This document shows positions 32,573-41,434 of a stretch of DNA of 64,000 bases, in pieces. The position numbers and the translations under genes were made by a program. The number at the start of each line of letters is the position of its first letter. Position 1 is the stretch's first letter. The stretch is from NCBI GenBank assembly GCA_016190665.1, contig JACPQD010000079.1, positions 45,677 through 109,676 on the forward strand, in the 5' to 3' direction. Under the pieces are notes generated by a model. It was not told where the DNA came from. It ran no database searches and saw only the letters and a program-made list of their open reading frames with translations. This stretch comes from Chloroflexota bacterium (GTDB lineage: Bacteria; Chloroflexota; Dehalococcoidia; JACPQD01).

Positions 32573-34027
32573 ATGTCCGACACAGGCCTGCCCACCAGAC
32601 AAGCTCTCGCCGTTTTCGGCGTCGTCGCCCTGGCGCTCATGATGGCGGCCATCGATATGACCATCGTGGCCGTCGCCTTGCCGAAAATGCTGGTCGAGCT
32701 GCAAACCAATCTCGCCTGGATCGGCTGGACGCTGACCGGATACCAGTTGGCCCTGACTATCGTCATGCCCCTGGCGGGCAAACTCAGCGACGACTGGGGA
32801 CGCAAGCGGCTCTTTCTGGGCGCCGCTGTCCTCTTCACGCTGACCTCGGCGGCAACGGGCATGGCATCGAGCGTGCACCTTCTCATCGTGTTTCGCATTC
32901 TGCAAGCTGTCGGCGGGGGGACCTTCCTGCCCTCCGCGACCGGCATCGTCAGCGATGCTTTCGGGAGCCGGCGAGGGACCGCCATCGGCCTCTTCACGAG
33001 CATTTTCCCGCTGGGCGGCGTCTTTGGTCCGAACATTGGCGGGTTCCTTATCGACAACTTCTCCTGGCGCTGGATATTCTACGTCAACGTGCCTATAGGC
33101 ATCGCGCTCATCGTCCTCGGTGCCCTCATCCTGCCTTCCGACCACACGATCCCGATCCGAAGGAAGATCGACTTGGTGGGGGCGGCATTGTTCGCCGCCA
33201 TGATGGTATCTTTGCTCTACGCCATGACGATTTGGGGGAACGAGCCCTCTGCCTTCGGCGACCCGGCGATCTGGACGCTCCTTGGGCTGGCGGTGGTACT
33301 GCTCATCATCTTCCTGCGCCGCGAATCCCGCACCGAAGAGCCCATGATGGATTTGACGCTGTTCCGCTGGCGCCCGTTTTTCGCGGCCAACGTTTTCAAT
33401 CTCATCTATGGCGCCTCGGTCTTCGGCTTCTTCTCCTTCATACCCTATTACGCGGTGATCGGTTATAACATGAGCGCCGTGGAGAGCGGCCTTATACTCA
33501 CGCCCCGTTCCCTCATGATGGTCGTTATGTCAGCGGTCAGCAGCTTCTTCCTCATCCGGTTCGGTTACCGGCTGCCCATGATCGTGGGCACCATATTCAT
33601 CTCGCTGAGCCTCTTCCTGATGAGCGCGGGTTACCACAACGTGAATCTCCTGGGCGTGTCCACGCCGGACATAGTCCTGCTGTCGCTAATGGTGATAATC
33701 GCCGGCTTCGGCATGGGGATCTCGGCTCCGGCGGCCAATAACGCCGCCCTGGACCTTCTCCCCGGAAAGGTGGCGGCTGTAGCCGGCATACGCGGCATGT
33801 TTCGCACTACCGGGGGTGTATTGGGCACGGCAGTAATCGTTCTCGTGCTCAGCCATTTCCCGGACAAGGCTGCCGGAGTCCAGGATACGTTCTTCGCTCT
33901 GGGGATACTGATCCTTCTGGTCATCCCCTTCATCTTCATGATCCCCGACGTTGCCCGGCAGCGCCGCGCCGCCGAAACCGCGCGACGCGATGAGGCCGCC
34001 GCCAGCGCCGAGGTGGACCCGGAGTGA
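32573..34027 (+). CDS. DHA2-family (EmrB/QacA-type) MFS drug exporter
   Basis: 484 residues with about fourteen membrane helices. ALMMAAIDMTIVAVALP is the helix-1 motif D1, GKLSDDWGRKRLF motif A, FRILQAVGGGTFLPSATGIV motif B, and GVFGPNIGGFLIDNFSWRWIF motif C with the antiporter pattern. It would export drugs or metabolites using the proton gradient. It lies 8 bp after the truncated MFS and overlaps a small membrane-protein gene by one base, so the three form an operon. Confidence 0.92.
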   Translation: MSDTGLPTRQALAVFGVVALALMMAAIDMTIVAVALPKMLVELQTNLAWIGWTLTGYQLALTIVMPLAGKLSDDWGRKRLFLGAAVLFTLTSAATGMASSVHLLIVFRILQAVGGGTFLPSATGIVSDAFGSRRGTAIGLFTSIFPLGGVFGPNIGGFLIDNFSWRWIFYVNVPIGIALIVLGALILPSDHTIPIRRKIDLVGAALFAAMMVSLLYAMTIWGNEPSAFGDPAIWTLLGLAVVLLIIFLRRESRTEEPMMDLTLFRWRPFFAANVFNLIYGASVFGFFSFIPYYAVIGYNMSAVESGLILTPRSLMMVVMSAVSSFFLIRFGYRLPMIVGTIFISLSLFLMSAGYHNVNLLGVSTPDIVLLSLMVIIAGFGMGISAPAANNAALDLLPGKVAAVAGIRGMFRTTGGVLGTAVIVLVLSHFPDKAAGVQDTFFALGILILLVIPFIFMIPDVARQRRAAETARRDEAAASAEVDPE

Positions 34028-34146
34028 TGGCCATAACGGTCCCGCTGGTAATACTGGCCATCGTCATCGTCCTCATCGTCGCCCGGCACACCGTGGACGG
34101 GGCGCTGCGGCGCTGGCAGATGGCCCGGCTCAAGACACCTGAATAG
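34027..34146 (+). CDS. small single-pass membrane protein coupled to the DHA2 exporter
   Basis: 39 residues: one hydrophobic helix (ITVPLVILAIVIVLIVA) then a basic amphipathic tail (RHTVDGALRRWQMARLK). The ATG overlaps the exporter's stop (TGATG), the usual sign of coupled translation. No known family; an accessory subunit of the exporter is a reasonable guess. Confidence 0.55.
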   Translation: MAITVPLVILAIVIVLIVARHTVDGALRRWQMARLKTPE

Positions 34147-34366
34147 AAGACCTTCGGCCTGGGCATATGGCACATCATGCTGCTCGGCGCCCTGGCCAAG
34201 TTGCTTACGTCCACTTAAACCGTCACCGGTTTCGCACGTGGGCAACGGCGCAACTGCGCAGCGGTAGTTGACAGTGAGAACCTGGGCCCGTTTGAGGAGA
34301 CTTGCGTGTCCGGCATGATAGGCATATCATGTATGGCGCCTAGCTTCCGTTGGAGAGAGCGCCCCT

Positions 34367-35086
34367 TTGGAGATTAACGAGGTCCCTGAAATCCGCCGCG
34401 GCGCGATGTGTTACCTGCCTTGGACCATCCGAGACGTGATCAAGGCTGCCGTGATCGTCGTCATCAGCCTTATCGGGCTGGTGTTCTCCCTGGCCGTTGT
34501 AGCGGTCATCAGGCGCGACATCGTCTCGGACCTCAGGAACGCAAGCCTTCTGCTTGGCGTCGCCGCCTTTGCAGAGGCCCAGCTCTTCCTGGTCACGGTC
34601 CTCTTCACCGTGGTCAAGTACCGGCAGCCTTGGGCCTGCCTGGGCTTTCGCCCGTCCCGGGTAGGCGCCACTCTGCCGACCACGCTGGTGGTTCTGGCCG
34701 GCCTGGCCATTAACGTGGTCTATGTGTCTCTCGTGCGTGGCCTTGGCCTGGATTTCCTCATGCCGCAGCCGCTCCCCCGATTCATCACCCAGCAAGGACC
34801 AGCCGGCATCGTCTTCGGGCTAATTGCTGTCGTCATTGCCCCGCTGGCCGAGGAAGCCTTTTTCCGGGCTTTCGCCTTCACTGCGGCCGCCCAGCGCTAT
34901 GGGGCGGTCCGCGGGGCGATAATCAGCAGTGTGCTTTTCTCTCTGGCCCATTTCCAGATCGCCGGCATCGTCCCCTTCTTTCTGCTGGGGATGCTCCTTG
35001 TCTGGCTCTACCTCAGGACCAGCTCCATCTGGTCTTGCGTCATAGCCCACCTGGCTTACAACTTTCTTGTCCTCGCCGTCACCTAG
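34367..35086 (+). CDS. CPBP-family intramembrane metalloprotease (CAAX/Abi-type)
   Basis: 239 residues, six to eight membrane helices. The catalytic motifs are in place: APLAEEAFFRAFAF (Glu-Glu...Arg), FSLAHFQ (His) and CVIAHLAYNFL (His...Asn). The start is TTG 34367. Bacterial members act in bacteriocin self-protection or unknown membrane proteolysis. It stands alone, with 220 bp upstream that hold no gene. Confidence 0.88.
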   Translation: MEINEVPEIRRGAMCYLPWTIRDVIKAAVIVVISLIGLVFSLAVVAVIRRDIVSDLRNASLLLGVAAFAEAQLFLVTVLFTVVKYRQPWACLGFRPSRVGATLPTTLVVLAGLAINVVYVSLVRGLGLDFLMPQPLPRFITQQGPAGIVFGLIAVVIAPLAEEAFFRAFAFTAAAQRYGAVRGAIISSVLFSLAHFQIAGIVPFFLLGMLLVWLYLRTSSIWSCVIAHLAYNFLVLAVT

Positions 35087-35424
35087 TGTGTCGGTTCCGA
35101 TATGTAGTTAGAACCACTGATGGACACGAATGAACTCGGATACCTTCAGGGTAGGCGAGAAGCGGGAAGCATGAAGCAGGGCGCAAGGTTTCAGTCGGTT
35201 GCGCTGACGTTCATTGCTCCTCGCTTCACGCTTCCTGCTGAGTGCTCCCAGACTCCGTGTCTATCGGTGTTCATCCGTGGTTCCGTCCCGAATGCGCTTT
35301 GGGGAGGTCGGTAAACCAACTGGCTGTCAGAAGCACCAGGCCAGACCCGCATTTGCATCCTTCTCCGCTGAGGCTTTATCATTCTAGATACGTTGCCAGC
35401 AGCCAGGATAGAACAGAAAGGACT
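35087..35424. repeat. 338-bp spacer with word-like repeats
   Basis: Contains the phrases GAACCACTGATGGACACGAA and TCGGTGTTCATCCGTGGTTC (a near-inverted pair) and GCGGGAAGCATGAAGCAGGG / GCTTCACGCTTCCTGCTG (another inverted pair). No gene. The trpA promoter may lie near the right end. Confidence 0.6.
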
Positions 35425-36225
35425 ATGAGTAGACTGGCCGCCACCTTCGCTAGATTGAAGACAGAAGGCCGCACCGGCATAATTGCCTATCTCACCGTGG
35501 GCTATCCGGATGTGGAGACCACTAGCTCTCTAGTTTCCGCGCTTGAAGTCGCCGGCGCCGATGTGATAGAGTTGGGCGTGCCCTTCAGCGACCCCCTGGC
35601 CGACGGCGTCACCATCCAGCGGGCGAGCTATCACGCGCTCCAGGAGGGCGTGACCCTCCAGAAGTGCCTGGAGACTTGTAGCAGGTTGCGGGATATGGGA
35701 GCATCGGTCCCTCTGGTCCTCATGGGCTATTACAATCCTTTCCTGAACATGGGGCTGGATCGCTTTGGGGTGGAAGCAGCAAAGGCGGAGGTTGACGGGG
35801 TCATCGTGCCCGACCTCCCGCCCGAAGAGGCCGCCGCCATGAGACAGGCTTGCGTCCCCAGGGGCGTGGACCTGATTTTCATGCTGGCGCCCACGAGCAC
35901 CGACGAGCGCATTGCCTGGGTTTGCCAGATGGCCACAGGCTTTGTATACTGTGTAAGCCTAACCGGAGTCACCGGAGCGCGCCGCGAGTTGCCAACCGGG
36001 CTGCCGGACTTCGTCACCCGCGTACGTCGCTGCACCAGCCTCCCGCTAGCGGTGGGCTTTGGCATCTCGACCAGGGCCCATGTGGAGACTGTAGGCAAGT
36101 ACGCCGACGGCGTGGTGGTCGGCAGCGCTCTCGTCGACCTGGTGGGCAGGACGCCGAAAGAAATTTTGCCCTCTAAGGTAAAGGAGTTCATCCGCGACCT
36201 TAGGGGCGCACAACGGAGGCATTAA
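35425..36225 (+). CDS. trpA: TrpA, tryptophan synthase alpha chain
   Basis: 266 residues, TIM barrel. Cleaves indole-3-glycerol phosphate to indole, passed to TrpB. VIELGVPFSDPLADGVTIQ contains the catalytic Glu, GVIVPDLPPEEA the catalytic Asp, and VYCVSLTGVTGARREL plus VGFGIST bind the phosphate. ATG 35425 follows GAAAGGAC. trpB is not in the window. It is followed after 3 bp by aroH. Confidence 0.96.
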   Translation: MSRLAATFARLKTEGRTGIIAYLTVGYPDVETTSSLVSALEVAGADVIELGVPFSDPLADGVTIQRASYHALQEGVTLQKCLETCSRLRDMGASVPLVLMGYYNPFLNMGLDRFGVEAAKAEVDGVIVPDLPPEEAAAMRQACVPRGVDLIFMLAPTSTDERIAWVCQMATGFVYCVSLTGVTGARRELPTGLPDFVTRVRRCTSLPLAVGFGISTRAHVETVGKYADGVVVGSALVDLVGRTPKEILPSKVKEFIRDLRGAQRRH

Positions 36226-36228
36226 CAC

Positions 36229-36597
36229 ATGTGGTGTAGAGGCGTACGTGGCGCCACCACGGCGACGGCCAACAGCAAGGAGGCGATTCTCGAAGCTACC
36301 CGGGAGCTTCTAAAGCTGCTGATAGCTGCCAATGATATCGAGCCGGAGAACGTGGCCTATGCCCTGTTTACCACGACGCGAGATTTGAACGCCGAATTCC
36401 CTGCCGTCGCTGCCAGGCAACTGGGCTGGACTGACGTCGCCCTCATGTGCGGCCACGAAATGGAAGTGCCGGGGGCCACGAAGGGAGTGGTCAGAATCAT
36501 GATCCTCCTCAACACCGAGAAAGCGGCCAAGGACATCGAGCATATCTACATGAAGGGCGCCGCGAACTTGAAGACACCCGTGGACCTGGTGGGGTAG
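36229..36597 (+). CDS. aroH: AroH-type chorismate mutase
   Basis: 122 residues, trimeric alpha/beta chorismate mutase (monofunctional). Converts chorismate to prephenate, the branch to Phe/Tyr. RGVRGATTATANSKEAI and FTTTRDLNAEFPAVAARQLG hold the active-site Arg residues. CGGAGGC lies upstream. It sits between trpA and aroF in one run of aromatic genes. Confidence 0.93.
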   Translation: MWCRGVRGATTATANSKEAILEATRELLKLLIAANDIEPENVAYALFTTTRDLNAEFPAVAARQLGWTDVALMCGHEMEVPGATKGVVRIMILLNTEKAAKDIEHIYMKGAANLKTPVDLVG

Positions 36598-36626
36598 ACA
36601 CTCGCACCATCTCAGGAGGCACAGCC

Positions 36627-37670
36627 ATGATAGTGATAATGAAGAAGGGGTCCAGCGGTCAGGAGATAGCTGACATCCTCGACCGACTGGCGCAAATGGG
36701 CTTTACCGGCCACCTTTCGCAAGGGGTCGAGCGGACCGTCATCGGCGTCGTGGGACAGACATATCCCGATCTTAAGGATACCTTGGAGCTTCTGCCTGGG
36801 GTCGACGAGATAGTGCCGATAAGCAAGCCCTACAAGCTGTCGAGCCGTGAGTTCCAGCCCGCGGACACGGTGATCGAAGTAGGCGGCGTCAGGATCGGGG
36901 GCGACCAGATGGTGGTCATCGCCGGCCCCTGCGCCGTGGAGACCGAGGAGCAAGTCCTGGAGACTGCCCGGGCGGTGAAGAGGATGGGCGCCGACATATT
37001 GCGCGGCGGCGCCTTCAAACCGAGCACGTCACCGTACCAGTTCCGAGGCCTCGGCGAGGATGGGCTCAAGATACTGGGCAGGGCCCGTGAAGAGACGGGG
37101 CTTCCTGTCATCACGGAGGTAATGACTCCCAGGGACGTGGACCTGGTCTGCCGCTACAGCGACATCTTGCAAGTCGGCGCCCGGAACATGCAGAACTTTA
37201 TGCTGCTGGACGAGGTCGGCAAATGCGATAGGCCGGTGATGTTGAAACGAGGCATGGCGGCCACCGTTCAGGAGTGGTTGCTTTCGGCAGACTACATTCT
37301 TTCCGGCGGGAACCGTCAGGTCATGCTCTGCGAGCGCGGGATTCGCACCTTTGAGACCTACACGCGCAATACCATGGATGTGAGCGCCATCCCCCTGGTG
37401 AAGCGGCTGAGCCACCTGCCCGTACTGGGCGACCCCAGCCACGGCACAGGCAAGTGGTACCTCGTGCAGCCCATGGCGATGGCCGCCGTAGCCGCCGGCG
37501 CCGACGGCCTGATGATCGAGGTGCATCCCACCCCTGACGCCGCCCTCAAGGATGGCTCTCAATCCCTCACCTTCGACAACTTCGAGCAGCTCATGTCCCA
37601 GATCGGTGCAATAGCGGCTTCGGTGGGACGGAGGATGGTAGGGAGAGCCCAAGTGGAAGCCGGGCGGTAG
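36627..37670 (+). CDS. aroF: AroF, 3-deoxy-7-phosphoheptulonate synthase with N-terminal regulatory domain
   Basis: 347 residues. First step of the shikimate pathway, joining PEP and erythrose 4-phosphate. Residues 1-70 form a ferredoxin-like regulatory domain ([16 protein letters not shown]); the TIM barrel follows with [23 protein letters not shown] and [13 protein letters not shown] 36627 follows CAGGAGG. The end [15 protein letters not shown] is echoed in a stray fragment at 38910. Confidence 0.96.
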   Translation: MIVIMKKGSSGQEIADILDRLAQMGFTGHLSQGVERTVIGVVGQTYPDLKDTLELLPGVDEIVPISKPYKLSSREFQPADTVIEVGGVRIGGDQMVVIAGPCAVETEEQVLETARAVKRMGADILRGGAFKPSTSPYQFRGLGEDGLKILGRAREETGLPVITEVMTPRDVDLVCRYSDILQVGARNMQNFMLLDEVGKCDRPVMLKRGMAATVQEWLLSADYILSGGNRQVMLCERGIRTFETYTRNTMDVSAIPLVKRLSHLPVLGDPSHGTGKWYLVQPMAMAAVAAGADGLMIEVHPTPDAALKDGSQSLTFDNFEQLMSQIGAIAASVGRRMVGRAQVEAGR

Positions 37671-37696
37671 GGCGTGCAGCGCAGAAGGAGCTACAC

Positions 37697-37906
37697 ATGA
37701 AGGAAATGAAATACGTCCAACACTGGATAAACCGATTGTACGCCGAGCTTGCGGAGCTGAAGTGCTACACCGTGAGGCACGCAACTACGAATGCTGAGCA
37801 GAGCTGCGCCGCCTGGCGCGGCCTGATGGACGCATCGGCGCAGATATCGGCAGCGTGGTCCGGGCCCGGCGCGGTGGAAGAGATTCGCGCACAAAGAGAG
37901 AAGTAG
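37697..37906 (+). CDS. small antitoxin-like protein without partner
   Basis: 69 residues: MKEMKYVQHWINRLYAELAEL and a C-terminal ISAAWSGPGAVEEIRAQREK. The end pattern (I-x-x-x-W, A-V-E-x-I-R-x-x-R) is what I recall from antitoxins of VapC/PIN-type toxins. No PIN gene follows; a DUF2283 gene begins 35 bp later. The partner may have been lost. Confidence 0.55.
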   Translation: MKEMKYVQHWINRLYAELAELKCYTVRHATTNAEQSCAAWRGLMDASAQISAAWSGPGAVEEIRAQREK

Positions 37907-37941
37907 AGATTGCCGCTAGGCGCCTTTGGGGAGAGGGCCAG

Positions 37942-38136
37942 ATGGCGACAAAGCTAGCGATCAAGAACGTCAAGCTGGACTACGATTCGGAAGGCGATGT
38001 ACTGTATATATGTTTCGGCAAGCCTCAGCCTGCGGATGACTCGGATATAACCGATGAAGGTGTGATTATCCGCACGAGAGCGAATCGAATCGTTGGGGTG
38101 ACAATCCTCAACGCAGGGGAACGGCTGTATCTTTAG
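37942..38136 (+). CDS. DUF2283 family protein, copy d
   Basis: 64 residues from ATG 37942: KLDYDSEGDVLYICFGKPQPADDSDI with DEGVIIRTRANRIVGVTIL, the DUF2283 fold. Closer to copy b than to copies a and c. A GAGAGGG site precedes the start. Unknown function. Confidence 0.8.
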   Translation: MATKLAIKNVKLDYDSEGDVLYICFGKPQPADDSDITDEGVIIRTRANRIVGVTILNAGERLYL

Positions 38137-38189
38137 CCTTCAAGATATGATCGCTCTCCGCCCCGGCTTATTGAAGAGGCATCCAGGCA

Positions 38190-38498
38190 ATGTTTACGAA
38201 CAACCCCAGCCAAGTGGACAAGTACATAGAAACCTTGCGTCAGCTCATGCCCGAACTGCAAGAGCGCTACAAAATCAAGTCGCTGGGCGTCTTCGGGTCC
38301 TACGTGCGCGGCGAGCAGCGAAAGCGTAGCGACCTGGACTTGCTGGTGGAGTTCCACGAAGCGCCCAGCCTGTTCGAGTTCCTTGACTTGGAGTTTTACT
38401 TGACCGATCTCTTGGGGGTCAAGGTCGACCTCGTGATGAAGAGCGCTTTGAAGCCGGCCATCGGCAGGCACATTCTGGAAGAGCTCATTCCTATATGA
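38190..38498 (+). CDS. MntA-type minimal nucleotidyltransferase antitoxin
   Basis: 102 residues: LGVFGSYVRGEQRKRSDLDLLVEF holds the G-S and D-x-D motifs of minimal nucleotidyltransferases, then LGVKVDLVMKSALKP supplies the third Asp. In HepT/MntA systems this protein AMPylates HepT to block its RNase. It overlaps hepT by 4 nt (ATGA). A close copy without partner lies at 38962. Confidence 0.9.
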   Translation: MFTNNPSQVDKYIETLRQLMPELQERYKIKSLGVFGSYVRGEQRKRSDLDLLVEFHEAPSLFEFLDLEFYLTDLLGVKVDLVMKSALKPAIGRHILEELIPI

Positions 38499-38833
38499 CG
38501 CAACGACGAGATGTCGCCGACTATGTTAAGGACATGTTGGACGCTATCGAAGATGCGGAGAAGTTCACACGAGGCATGGACTTTCCGCAGTTCGCCGCCG
38601 ACCGCAGGACAGCGTATGCCGTGATTCGGGCGTTGGAAACGCTCGGCGAAGCTTCCAAGAGCATCCCCTTGACTGTCCGACGGCGCTATGCCGACGTTCC
38701 TTGGAGGAAAATGGCAGGCACTCGCGATAAACTGATCCACGGGTACTTCGGCGTAGACTTGGCAGTAGTGTGGAACACGGCGACTCGTGACCTTCCCAAA
38801 TTGAAACCTCTGATTGAGCGGGATGATAAATGA
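38495..38833 (+). CDS. HepT-type HEPN toxin
   Basis: 112 residues, all helical. The R-x4-H RNase motif is intact in TRDKLIHGYFG, preceded by YAVIRALETLGEASK. It should cleave RNA when not AMPylated by the adjacent MntA. Start ATG 38495 inside mntA. Confidence 0.9.
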   Translation: MTQRRDVADYVKDMLDAIEDAEKFTRGMDFPQFAADRRTAYAVIRALETLGEASKSIPLTVRRRYADVPWRKMAGTRDKLIHGYFGVDLAVVWNTATRDLPKLKPLIERDDK

Positions 38834-38909
38834 CTTGGAGGACTCTCGTCCCGGCGAGAGTGGCCAATAGGCTGAAAGACGTGGCCTCTAAGCTTGGGGG
38901 CCGCCCCTA

Positions 38910-38957
38910 GTGGGCCGCAAGATGGTGGGCCGGGCGCGAGTGGGGTCGGGCGATAGA
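38910..38957 (+). pseudogene. orphan second copy of the aroF 3' end
   Basis: Encodes VGRKMVGRARV and, with a one-base shift, a VGR-stop ending, aligning with [15 protein letters not shown] and stop at the end of aroF 1.2 kb upstream. Diverged, so probably from a different aroF allele. It separates the HepT/MntA pair from the second nucleotidyltransferase gene. Confidence 0.7.
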
Positions 38958-38961
38958 GACC

Positions 38962-39276
38962 GTGGCGACCGGAGAACCGAGCAAGAAGGAACTAGCCAAG
39001 TACATTGAAACCTTGCGTCAACTCATGCCCGAGATCGAACAGCACTACAAGGTCAAATCGCTGGGCGTGTTCGGGTCTTACGTGCGCGGCGAGCAGCGAA
39101 AGCGCAGCGACCTTGACCTCCTGGTGGAGTTCCACGAAGCGCCGAGCCTGCTGGAATTCATAGGACTGGAGCATTATCTCGGCGACCTCCTGGGAGTCAA
39201 AGTGGACCTGGCTATGAAAGACGCCCTCAAGCCAGCCATCGGTAAGCACATACTGAGCGAGGTTGTCAGCGTGTGA
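38962..39276 (+). CDS. MntA-type nucleotidyltransferase, orphan copy
   Basis: 104 residues from GTG 38962, close paralogue of 38190-38498: VKSLGVFGSYVRGEQRK, SDLDLLVEF and VKVDLAMKDALKPAIGKH. No HEPN partner follows; after the stop the strand carries only antisense sequence of the next genes. A solitary antitoxin left from a duplication, or one that protects against the neighbouring HepT. Confidence 0.85.
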   Translation: MATGEPSKKELAKYIETLRQLMPEIEQHYKVKSLGVFGSYVRGEQRKRSDLDLLVEFHEAPSLLEFIGLEHYLGDLLGVKVDLAMKDALKPAIGKHILSEVVSV

Positions 39277-39330
39277 AGCAAAAGCGGGAGTCCACTGTCT
39301 GCTGCCGCGCCGAAATGGAAGATGCCTACA

Positions 39331-39615
39331 TTACACACTTCGCGTCCGCAGTCTCTCAATCAATTGTTCTCTGGAGAAACGACACTGTTCCATGATCTTG
39401 AGTTCGTCGCGGCTCACTCCGAGTTTGTGCGCCACGGAAGATACGACGAAGTCCGGCAAGTCCCGTGCTTTTCGGCTATGTGAGAGTTTGGCCCCACCGC
39501 AGATCTTTCCCTCGATGTGCCAGAAGAAACGCCAGTGGTCTCTTGGTTCGGAATAGGCGCCATACTTACCTTCTAATTTCCTCTTCAGCTTGCGCCCATC
39601 TATTGTCACTGCCAT
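39331..39615 (-). CDS. uncharacterised small protein, possible toxin of a two-gene module
   Basis: 94 residues: VTIDGRKLKRKLEGKYG, then HIEGKICGGAKLSHSRKARDLPDF and a helical end VARKL-like (VAHKLGVSRDELKIM). It overlaps the upstream minus-strand gene by 50 nt. The basic K/R content and the pairing suggest a toxin-antitoxin module, but I recognise no family. Confidence 0.55.
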   Translation of the reverse strand: MAVTIDGRKLKRKLEGKYGAYSEPRDHWRFFWHIEGKICGGAKLSHSRKARDLPDFVVSSVAHKLGVSRDELKIMEQCRFSREQLIERLRTRSV

Positions 39616-39979
39616 GTCGTCGCTGAATCAAGCCTCCCAAGTATGTCAAGTCCCTCTTCAGGGCTTCACTCAGGTTCTCTCGGTTCTCCTCTAGCGATTC
39701 CAAGTAGTTGCACAGGTTCTGCCACAAGTTTCGCTTCGCGGATGCCAGCGATGGCCCAACGCCGTGCTCTTCGATGGCAGGCAGCGTCAACCACGTTTCA
39801 CCGTCGTGGTCACGGCGGATCAGGAGTACCGGAGCCACCAGTTCAAATCTGGCGTCACGTGCAATATCGCTCTTGTCTAACTGCACACGACCGGTATCTG
39901 CCGTTCCTGAAGTGGGTGAAATCTCACCTGCACAAAATGGCCGGCTTATGGCCCTTGGTTGGCTTGAGTGTTTAGGCAT
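39566..39979 (-). CDS. uncharacterised small protein, possible HicB-like antitoxin
   Basis: 137 residues from ATG 39979, or about 106 from GTG 39886, which skips an untypical leader. The core FELVAPVLLIRRDHDGETWLTLPAIEEHGVGPSL with ASAKRNLWQNLCNYLESL has the strand-strand-helix order of HicB-like proteins. It precedes and overlaps the 39331 gene. No family named with confidence. Confidence 0.5.
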   Translation of the reverse strand: MPKHSSQPRAISRPFCAGEISPTSGTADTGRVQLDKSDIARDARFELVAPVLLIRRDHDGETWLTLPAIEEHGVGPSLASAKRNLWQNLCNYLESLEENRENLSEALKRDLTYLGGLIQRRHGSDNRWAQAEEEIRR

Positions 39980-40056
39980 GTTCTAAGTATCGCATCCACC
40001 GAAGGCGCTGTCAAACGGTGATAGATTTGGAACTGACCCACCCAAGGGTCCCCTTC

Positions 40057-41253
40057 TCATCCCCGGTAAGCGCCCAACGCGATATCGGCCAGCTTGTCCC
40101 ACGAATACACGGCCCGCGCCCTTTCTCTTGCCCTCTCGCCCAAACGCTCCCTCAAACCCCCATCCTCGAGCAGCCGCACCACCGCCGCCGCGAACTCTTG
40201 TGTCTGGCCCGGACCGACCAGGATGCCACTGACCTCCGGCTCGATGTATTCCGCCGCCTCGCCGACCCGGTCGGCTACCACTGGCAGGCCGGCACCCAGT
40301 AGCTCCACCAGCTTGACCGGACACTTGCAGCGGTTCAATAGAGTGTCGTCCATGGGATAGATCGCCAGATCGGCGGCGCCGAAGTAGTCCCCCAAACGGG
40401 CGCTGTCTACCCAGCCAGCGAAGCTAATGCGGCCAAGAAAGCCCGCAGCGATGGCCTCTTGCTTTAGCGCCTCCTCCTCTCCGGCTAGCCCTTCCCCAAC
40501 CACCAGCAGCCGCGCTTCGGGCGCCGGGCCGAAGACCAGGCGCAAAATCTCCACCAGACGTTGGGGACTGAACTCGAAGAAGCGGGTATAGAGGAGTATC
40601 ACCGGCGTGTTCTCAACCTGCTTGCGAATAGCTTCGCGTCCCTCCCGCGTGGACGGCCGCTCCGTCGGGACGCCGTTGGGTAGATAGAAGATGCGGTCCC
40701 GCGAGACCCCCAGTTCCTCTACCCTGGCCTGCAACGCCCGGCTGGAGACGGTTACCCTCTCAGCGTGGCGCAAGCCCCAGCGCTCCTGGAAGGAGAAAAG
40801 CTTGCGTTGCCACCAGGTGTAGCCGCCCAACTCGTTCCAGCCGCCTTTGCCCTCCCAGTCGTCGCTGTCCACGACGATGCGCACGTGGCTGAGTCGCAAG
40901 GCTTTCAACAGGCCCAGAAGCATGGCGGCGAAGCCGGCGTACCCTTTCGGCTTGAAGAAGTGGACCACGTCTGGGCGCTCGGCCAGGACACGGCGCAACA
41001 GTCGGAGCGTGATGGCGAGGTGATAGTACAGGGGAAGACGCCGCGGAAGCCGGATATTCACCACCCCAACTCCATCGATGGAAAACTCACGACCCGAGTC
41101 GGCCGGGTGGTCCCAAGGAGGCACAATGACGGAAACCGCGTGTCCCTCTCGGGTCAAGGCCTGCGAGAGGGGCAGCGCCCGTGCGCTCACCGTGCCCTTC
41201 GGTTGCAGGCCGAAGGTGCCTACGAAGACGATACGCAATATCGTAACCCCCAC
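40057..41253 (-). CDS. GT4-family glycosyltransferase
   Basis: 398 residues, GT-B fold. N-terminal IVFVGTFGLQPKGTVSARALPL is the first strand with the Gly-rich loop; PVILLYTRFFEFSP and YPMDDTLLNRCKCPVKLVELLGAG are the donor-side motifs with the E-x7-E-like region. It would transfer a sugar from a nucleotide donor to a cell-surface acceptor. The start (GTG 41253 or the TTG two codons in) is uncertain. It faces away from the site-2 protease gene. Confidence 0.88.
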   Translation of the reverse strand: MGVTILRIVFVGTFGLQPKGTVSARALPLSQALTREGHAVSVIVPPWDHPADSGREFSIDGVGVVNIRLPRRLPLYYHLAITLRLLRRVLAERPDVVHFFKPKGYAGFAAMLLGLLKALRLSHVRIVVDSDDWEGKGGWNELGGYTWWQRKLFSFQERWGLRHAERVTVSSRALQARVEELGVSRDRIFYLPNGVPTERPSTREGREAIRKQVENTPVILLYTRFFEFSPQRLVEILRLVFGPAPEARLLVVGEGLAGEEEALKQEAIAAGFLGRISFAGWVDSARLGDYFGAADLAIYPMDDTLLNRCKCPVKLVELLGAGLPVVADRVGEAAEYIEPEVSGILVGPGQTQEFAAAVVRLLEDGGLRERLGERARERARAVYSWDKLADIALGAYRG

Positions 41254-41396
41254 GGACCGACTCGGTCACCACAGCGGAGGGCCATGCTCCGTCATGGCCG
41301 AAAGCGGACGCGACGCCGGAATCCGGACGCGACGGAGCGCGTCCCTCCGGCGGACAGGCGTCGGTCGGAACCCTGCCAAGCACGTTCCCACTATGG

Positions 41397-41402
41397 TATA
41401 AT
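41397..41402 (+). promoter_or_regulatory. extended -10 promoter element before the site-2 protease gene
   Basis: TATAAT preceded by TGG (TGn extension), 33 bp before the TTG start. The -35 region (TGCCAA at 41374) is weak. The leader would be short. Confidence 0.5.
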
Positions 41403-41434
41403 ATGTCAGTTTGTAAGCGCAAAGGACATCTGCA

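Noticed and set aside
37029..37784. 251-codon minus-strand frame
   Set aside because: Antisense of aroF.
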